DNA of 12,583 nt from JAVEVF01 sp034005175 (GTDB lineage: Bacteria; Actinomycetota; Coriobacteriia; Anaerosomatales; SLCP01), in the NCBI GenBank assembly GCA_034005175.1, contig JAVEVF010000053.1:1-12583 (forward strand), read 5' to 3'. A program made the translations under genes and the position numbers. The notes beneath the pieces are model-generated. The model saw only the letters and a program-made list of their open reading frames with translations. It was not told the DNA's origin and ran no database searches. This document shows, in pieces, positions 8,016 through 12,583 of this stretch (position 1 is the first letter of the stretch; every line of letters starts with the position of its first letter).

Positions 8016-9086
8016 TCACTCTCCCCCGATGAACCGCTTGTCCACGTAGTGCGACGTGAAGAGCGCGAGAGCGGCGGCGTAGGTGGGGATGAAGGAGATG
8101 GACTCACCGATGCGCGGTGGCTCGGGCAGGTCTTCGACATCCAGAATGAGGTGGTCGCTTGAAGCCCCGAGGACCTCGACGCGTGAATCGAGAGGCTGCA
8201 GCCCCCCTGGCGGCGCATCCTGCCGGCCGATGGCACAGATAGCTCTCAGCCGCTCGCCACGGTCGGTGAAGGACGGCACATTGCCAAACGCGTCTTGCGC
8301 GATGCGCCCCAGCGGCACCGAGGGCTTGCGTTTGCATTCGATGACGGGCGCCTCCACGACTACGCTATCAGTGTGCAAGCCAGGGAGCGGTTCGCGCGTC
8401 ACGGTGCTCACGCCAAGAACGATGGACTCGCCGAGCCGCAGGTTGTCGACCGCCGAGGGCAGATAGCCCCCGAGCGCCGCATCGATCGTGCTCGACATGC
8501 CGCCTGATACCACCATGGGCCGTCCGAACCGCTCCTCGGCAAGGTGCGCGAGGCGTGCGAGCTCGCCCAGGTTGGCCTCATCTGGCACCACGCCGCCATA
8601 GCAGGTCAAGCTCGTCCCGATGCCGAGAAGATCGAGGTTCTTGAGTCTGGCAACAGCATCGAGAAACTCCGGAAGTTCGTGTGGCAACATGCCTTCGCGC
8701 AGGTCGCCGAGGTCGATCATCGCGACCACTCCGTGGCGCGCGTTCTCGGAGACGGCTGCCGCGTCGAGCGCTTCCGCACACACCCTCTCGCTCACGAGCG
8801 AGACGTCAGCGAGACGCACGGTCTCGGCAGCAAGTGCAGGGGGGCTTGCGCGCAGCAGCCAATACGGAGCCTCGATGCCTGCCGCACGCAGCCGCACGAT
8901 GTTCTCCAAGCGCGACTCGCCGATCGCTGTGGCTCCACCCGCGAGCATGGCCGCTGCCACGTCAGGCGTCCCGCAGGTCACCTTCGTGACGCCCACGATC
9001 TCCACGCCCGGCAGCATCTCGCCGAGGAGCTTCGCGTTCTGCGTGATCTTGGCGAGATCGACGGTGATCGTAGCTCGAACGACCAT
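8016..9086 (-). CDS. orr: Ornithine racemase (alanine racemase-family, PLP-dependent)
   Basis: 356-residue fold type III PLP enzyme. K35 in IVGVTKVTCG is the expected Schiff-base lysine at the end of the first barrel strand. Further barrel motifs are GATAIGESRLENI (51-63), DLGDLREGM (125-133), GIGTSLTCYGGVVPDE (155-170), SGGMSS (194-199) and VDNLRLGESIVLG (213-225). The C-terminal part ends with a TYAAALALFTSHYV segment. The predicted reaction is L-ornithine to D-ornithine, the substrate of D-ornithine 4,5-aminomutase, in the cytoplasm. Assignment as Orr rather than alanine racemase or the related YhfX/YggS groups rests on these motifs plus position behind oraE and the reactivase gene. The ATG at 9086 is chosen because GAAGGAGGG (9090-9098) precedes it at proper spacing; a GTG at 9110 would place that site inside the gene. 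It is the last gene of the block, 57 bases after its neighbour. Confidence 0.86.
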   Translation of the reverse strand: MVVRATITVDLAKITQNAKLLGEMLPGVEIVGVTKVTCGTPDVAAAMLAGGATAIGESRLENIVRLRAAGIEAPYWLLRASPPALAAETVRLADVSLVSERVCAEALDAAAVSENARHGVVAMIDLGDLREGMLPHELPEFLDAVARLKNLDLLGIGTSLTCYGGVVPDEANLGELARLAHLAEERFGRPMVVSGGMSSTIDAALGGYLPSAVDNLRLGESIVLGVSTVTREPLPGLHTDSVVVEAPVIECKRKPSVPLGRIAQDAFGNVPSFTDRGERLRAICAIGRQDAPPGGLQPLDSRVEVLGASSDHLILDVEDLPEPPRIGESISFIPTYAAALALFTSHYVDKRFIGGE

Positions 9087-9089
9087 GTG

Positions 9090-9098
9090 CCCTCCTTC
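9090..9098 (-). promoter_or_regulatory. Strong ribosome binding site that fixes the orr start
   Basis: On the minus strand GAAGGAGGG lies 3 bases before the ATG at 9084-9086 (5 bases from the AAGGAG core). It contains a near-perfect anti-16S sequence and favours this start over the in-frame GTG at 9108-9110, which lies upstream of it. Confidence 0.7.
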
Positions 9099-9143
9099 GT
9101 GAAGACCCACTAGCCCTCTATTGTAGCGGCTGTGTCTGCGACC

Positions 9144-10493
9144 TTACACGCCCACACTCTGCCGCATGAGCCCCACCACAGCATCAGCCGAGAAGCGCGC
9201 GAGCAAAGCGCCACAGCACGCGAGCGTGTAGTCGCGGTCGAGCCGGCACACGGCATCAGCAGCGGGCAGCAGGCGGTCTCCGCCCACGACCGGCGCCCGA
9301 GTCGCCTCGAGCGCCTCGATACCGCCGGGAAGCCGCGTGAGCGCGCCTCCCGTGCCCACGATGAGCCGGCACGCGGTGAGGTCGCGGCCGCGCGCTACCG
9401 TCTGGCGCCCCGTAGGCGTGTACAGGTGGGTGAGCCGCCCTGCATGGCGCCTGACGGCAGTGCGTGCCGCAGTGCGCGCAAGCGCACGCGCGGCCGCGAC
9501 CGCCTCCTCGTCGGCAGGGATGGCAGGTGGCAGGTGCGCTGGCCTGTCCTCAGCGTGCAGAAGCTCGGCAGCGTGCGGGGCGCTCACGAACGTGCCCAGG
9601 TCACCCTCGACCGTGCGCTTGCTGTGTGGCTGAGGGTCGGTGGCGATAGCTGCGATGTCCGGCGCGCCGTCGGTCACCGAATGCACATCGGTGGTGGCGC
9701 CGCCGATGTCGACAACCACGAGGTCGCCTACCGCCTCGGCCAAGACCTCGGCAGCGATGAGCACTGCGCCCGGTGTGGGCAGGATCCGTCCTGTCACGAA
9801 CTCGGCGATGTACTCCATCCCTGGAGCGTGCGTGATGTGTTCCTCAAAGGCGTCATGGATGACGTGCCGTGCAGGCACGATGTTCAGCTCGTCAACATCG
9901 GGGTACACGTTGGCAGTGATGCGCACACGAAAGCCGGCGGCTTCCATAAGCGCGCACGCCTCGCTCGCCACCATGGAGTTGCCGCCGTACACGACGATGG
10001 GGCGTACCTCAAGCTCGGTGAGCCGATCGGCGTTGTGCAGCACCGTCTCGGTGTCGCCACCCTCCACCCCACCCGCGAGCAAGATGAGCCCTGGCCGCGC
10101 CTCGCCGATGCGCACGAGGTCATGATCGCGCAGCTTGCCTGCGGTCTGGTACTCAACGACCCCACCCGCGCCATGGGCTGCTTCACGCGCGGCCATCGCC
10201 GTCATCTTCTGCGTGAGCCCGTGCACGGTCATGCGCAAGCCACCCGCTGCCGACGAAGTCGCGAGCGTCACTGCGGGCTCGAGCGGGCCGGTGACGGCCT
10301 CAAGCTGCTCGCGCGCAAGGCCGAGCCCGATACGCACATCACCCTCGGCCACGGTAGTCGCCGAGACACCCTGGCCGAGGAGGCGCGGCTCGCTTCGGGG
10401 CCACTCGGCAAGCCCGCCGAACGCGCTTACGACCGTCGTCGTCGAGCCTATCTCGGCGACAAGGGCGTCTACCAGTCGGGGAGCGGCGCCCAC
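9144..10493 (-). CDS. GlmL/MutL-type ASKHA ATPase, probable ornithine aminomutase reactivating factor
   Basis: 449-residue protein of the GlmL/MutL family, a branch of the actin/Hsp70/sugar-kinase ATPases. The phosphate-1 loop is VAEIGSTTT (12-20), phosphate-2 is VVDIGGATTDVHSV (260-273) and the adenosine motif is VGTGGALTR (379-387). Family blocks also include SSAAGGLRMTVHGLT (80-94), LLAGGVEGGDTETVLHN (138-154) and VEGDLG (295-300). Relatives sit beside B12-dependent mutases (GlmL beside glutamate mutase) and are thought to exchange inactivated cobalamin at the cost of ATP, or to assist the enzyme. Lying between oraE and orr, it most likely serves D-ornithine aminomutase; that partner is inferred from context. 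It is unrelated to the DNA-repair MutL. It starts with GTG at 10493, 3 bases after the oraE stop, with the GGGG near the end of oraE as probable ribosome binding site. Confidence 0.86.
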   Translation of the reverse strand: MGAAPRLVDALVAEIGSTTTVVSAFGGLAEWPRSEPRLLGQGVSATTVAEGDVRIGLGLAREQLEAVTGPLEPAVTLATSSAAGGLRMTVHGLTQKMTAMAAREAAHGAGGVVEYQTAGKLRDHDLVRIGEARPGLILLAGGVEGGDTETVLHNADRLTELEVRPIVVYGGNSMVASEACALMEAAGFRVRITANVYPDVDELNIVPARHVIHDAFEEHITHAPGMEYIAEFVTGRILPTPGAVLIAAEVLAEAVGDLVVVDIGGATTDVHSVTDGAPDIAAIATDPQPHSKRTVEGDLGTFVSAPHAAELLHAEDRPAHLPPAIPADEEAVAAARALARTAARTAVRRHAGRLTHLYTPTGRQTVARGRDLTACRLIVGTGGALTRLPGGIEALEATRAPVVGGDRLLPAADAVCRLDRDYTLACCGALLARFSADAVVGLMRQSVGV

Positions 10494-10496
10494 CTG

Positions 10497-12583
10497 TCAC
10501 ATCCCCCGCTCGCGCATCTCTTTGACGATGAAGCTCGCGACGTCTATGCCCTTGGTCTTGCGACCGAACCCCGCGTCCATTCCCCAGGAGCGCGCCAGCT
10601 CGTCGGTCACCTGCGTCCCGCCGGCGATGAGCAAGAGCCGCTCACGCACGCCCTTCTCCTCGGCAAGGTCGGAGAGCTTCTCCATCATGATGCGGTGTAT
10701 CTCACCGTGCGTGATGATGGTGGAGATCAGCACCGCCGAGGCGGCGTGCTCGATGGCAGCATCAAGCACCTTCTCGACGGGCACGCTCGTGCCGAGGTAC
10801 TCCACGCCAAGACCCCACTTCTCCAGCCCACCGTGCTTGATGTCGAGGATCTCGCGCATTCCCACCGAGTGCTCGTCGTTGCCCACCGTGGCTGCCACGA
10901 CCTTCAGGCCGCGCTCATGCACGAACTCGCGTATGTCCTCGTCGGAGAGCACCTCCGGTGGCTCGGGTATGACAAGCGTGGCAGGGTCGATGGCCACATC
11001 CAGCCGCCCTTTGAGCTCCAGCAACGTGCCCTCGGCCGGGTGCATGACACGCTTATGGATGACCTCGCACTCGCCGAGGTTCATCGCCTTGCCGAGCTCG
11101 AGCGCAGCGGCCTCCGCGACATCAGCAGCGGCGGGCAGGAACATCGTCACCACCACCACGCCATCTCCGGTCCACTCGACCTCTGGCTTGATGAGGCCTC
11201 CCTCACGTAGCTCGGCGGTGGCGGCGAGGCGCTCTTCCACGTTGTCGGTGGGATCGAGCTCGTCGATGTAGGGGACCTTGGTGTCGTCGCAGATCGTGCA
11301 GCCTCCGATGAGGGCACACGGGGCTTGCTCGCGATGAGCCGCTCCCCGGTACCCCTCGGGCAGGTGGTTCTCTCCGAAGTGATGGCACACGGGAGCGAGA
11401 TAGTCGGCGGCGCGCTCCACGATGGTGTCGGCGGCCACGCCGCCATCGCTGTGGCGCACGATGCCGTCGTCATGCGTCTCGGGATACTCGCCCGAGTCTA
11501 CGAAATACGCGTCTTCGACCCCTGCGAAGTACCCCCCGTCAGCGATCATGGCCTCAAGGAAGAGCACCGCGCGCTCCTTCAGCTCACGCACCCGGGTCTT
11601 GAGCTCAGGCGCCTCGCGGTCCACCTTCACCATCTCACGCAAGCCATCCATGCCCACGAGCGATTGTTTGGCCGTCTCCACCGCCGCGATGTTGTTGTAG
11701 TGCCATGGGACGTTTCGGCCCTCATCGGGCGTGATGGTGGACTGGATGTCAGCCGAGGTAAGGCGTGAGATCATGAGGTTCATGACATGGCTCACCGTGG
11801 CATCTCGCGCATCGGACTCCATGTAGCGGGTGTTTTCCTGAGCACGCATCTTGTACTCGCCGAAAAGGTCGCGCAGAGCTATCGCGTATGGCAGGTCCAT
11901 GCGCATGCACGGCGCGGGCGCGGCATCGGGCGGGACGGTTGAGAGCGCGATCTGTTCCTTGGGCATGCCTACCGCCTCGGAGTACGCGCAGTTGATGGCG
12001 TGTTGCACGAGGAGCTCAGGCATGACCTTCCATGCACGCACCGCGGTGGCGTTGGCGTTGTGCGCGCCGTCGATCTGCAGGATGCCGACGGCGGCCATGA
12101 TGTGCTTGGCAACGGCTGCATCCACGAACGAGCGGTACATGTTGATGTTGCGGTACAAGACGTTGTACTGGGGGTCTTGGTGCGCGCCGTTCACGCCTTC
12201 CTCGGCGAACAGCACGGCCATCTCCGGTCCAGCGACCCCGCTCACATATGAGTGGAAGTTGATGGGACGGCCCACTTCGTCTTCGATGAGGTCGAGCGCT
12301 CGGCGCGTCAGCCGCAGCTGCTTGCGCGTGATGGCGATGCCGCCCACTCCCTCAGGCGTGCCCTCCAGCAAGCCGTCGATGTGGCTTTGTCCGGCAGTGC
12401 GGATGACCATGATGTGATCGGCCCCGTGCCAGGCCGCCATGCGCATACGCCGCACGTCATCTTCCGGCCGCCCTGATGCGATCTCACTTGTCACCACGCA
12501 GTCGGGCTGCGGATCGATGTCGCCGAAGTAATGCGCGGCAGGAAGCGGAATGCTGCGCTCGAGCGTGGCCGAGGTCTCGTGGT
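10497..12583 (-). CDS. oraE: D-ornithine 4,5-aminomutase large subunit OraE (5' end beyond the window)
   Basis: Catalytic subunit of the adenosylcobalamin- and PLP-dependent aminomutase converting D-ornithine to 2,4-diaminopentanoate. About 694 codons are visible; the frame stays open through 12583 with no stop, so the first roughly 45-50 residues lie outside. The GTG at 12497 is internal, because upstream codons read SIPLPAAHYFGDIDP and run straight into conserved sequence. Counting from that GTG, the C-terminal Rossmann domain carries the cobalamin motif DEHSVG (541-546, lower-ligand H543), S592 of the S.T/L element and GG at 626-627. K554 in DIKHGG is 11 residues after the histidine, the same spacing as H618 and PLP-binding K629 in the Clostridium sticklandii enzyme. 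The N-terminal part fits the TIM barrel that binds PLP and substrate. The small subunit OraS is expected upstream, outside the window. No frameshift or missing cofactor residue was seen. Confidence 0.94.
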   Translation of the reverse strand, partial: HETSATLERSIPLPAAHYFGDIDPQPDCVVTSEIASGRPEDDVRRMRMAAWHGADHIMVIRTAGQSHIDGLLEGTPEGVGGIAITRKQLRLTRRALDLIEDEVGRPINFHSYVSGVAGPEMAVLFAEEGVNGAHQDPQYNVLYRNINMYRSFVDAAVAKHIMAAVGILQIDGAHNANATAVRAWKVMPELLVQHAINCAYSEAVGMPKEQIALSTVPPDAAPAPCMRMDLPYAIALRDLFGEYKMRAQENTRYMESDARDATVSHVMNLMISRLTSADIQSTITPDEGRNVPWHYNNIAAVETAKQSLVGMDGLREMVKVDREAPELKTRVRELKERAVLFLEAMIADGGYFAGVEDAYFVDSGEYPETHDDGIVRHSDGGVAADTIVERAADYLAPVCHHFGENHLPEGYRGAAHREQAPCALIGGCTICDDTKVPYIDELDPTDNVEERLAATAELREGGLIKPEVEWTGDGVVVVTMFLPAAADVAEAAALELGKAMNLGECEVIHKRVMHPAEGTLLELKGRLDVAIDPATLVIPEPPEVLSDEDIREFVHERGLKVVAATVGNDEHSVGMREILDIKHGGLEKWGLGVEYLGTSVPVEKVLDAAIEHAASAVLISTIITHGEIHRIMMEKLSDLAEEKGVRERLLLIAGGTQVTDELARSWGMDAGFGRKTKGIDVASFIVKEMRERGM

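Noticed and set aside
9087..9148. Possible separate promoter for orr (TACAAT on the minus strand at 9120-9125)
   Set aside because: The -10-like hexamer is good, but the best-spaced -35 candidate is TGTAAG, which matches the consensus poorly; read-through from the upstream operon explains expression.
9144..10493. Reading the MutL-family label as DNA mismatch-repair MutL
   Set aside because: The motifs are those of an ASKHA ATPase (GSTTT and DIGGATTD loops), not of a GHKL ATPase, and the neighbours are B12-dependent amino-acid metabolism genes.
9132..11210. 692-codon plus-strand open frame opposite the reactivase and oraE genes
   Set aside because: It is antisense to two well-conserved enzymes, has no recognisable family motif, and its composition is that of a shadow frame in GC-rich coding DNA.
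10497..12497. Treating the GTG at 12497 as the true start of oraE
   Set aside because: The frame is open to the window edge and the upstream codons continue into conserved sequence; the family is about 730-740 residues, so the start lies outside.
1..12583. tRNA, rRNA, CRISPR, insertion sequence or riboswitch
   Set aside because: Coding density is nearly complete, no direct-repeat arrays or terminal inverted repeats were seen, and no gap is long enough for a cobalamin riboswitch; one could lie upstream of the ornithine operon, outside the window.

Overview
The window is GC-rich, almost fully coding, and holds two convergent gene blocks. It suggests a high-GC anaerobic bacterium: it combines Mrp/Mbh-type ion-pumping membrane subunits with genes for coenzyme-B12-dependent ornithine fermentation. 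An actinobacterial (Coriobacteriia-like) or GC-rich Firmicutes host would fit, but there is no rRNA or other marker to settle it.

Plus-strand block (1-7948). A tightly packed run of membrane genes resembles the antiporter half of Mrp Na+/H+ antiporters and of membrane-bound hydrogenase (Mbh) or sulfane reductase (Mbs) complexes. The order is: 3' tip of an upstream gene, MnhB/MbhF-like, MnhC/MbhG-like, MnhD/MbhH-like, then three more NuoL/M/N/MrpA-family antiporter-like subunits. Four complete antiporter-like proteins therefore lie in tandem. Neighbouring genes overlap or are separated by at most 13 bases, so this is one operon that begins upstream of the window. The last subunit is unusual: its NuoL-like core is followed by about 300 hydrophilic, arginine-rich residues and a final membrane helix. 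No hydrogenase, reductase or other redox subunit is visible, so the electron-transfer partner, if there is one, lies outside the window.

Junction (7949-8015). A short gap between the convergent blocks, with small GC-rich hairpins and no T-tract.

Minus-strand block (12583 down to 8016). The distal part of an oxidative ornithine degradation operon, in transcription order: oraE (5' end outside the window), a GlmL/MutL-type ASKHA ATPase that is probably the aminomutase reactivase, and orr. Orr makes D-ornithine from L-ornithine, and OraSE converts it to 2,4-diaminopentanoate. The remaining genes (oraS, ord, ortA, ortB) are expected upstream of oraE, beyond the right edge.

No tRNA, rRNA, mobile element, CRISPR array or extensive non-coding region was seen. 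The most interesting parts are the four-fold antiporter array and the long C-terminal extension of its last member.
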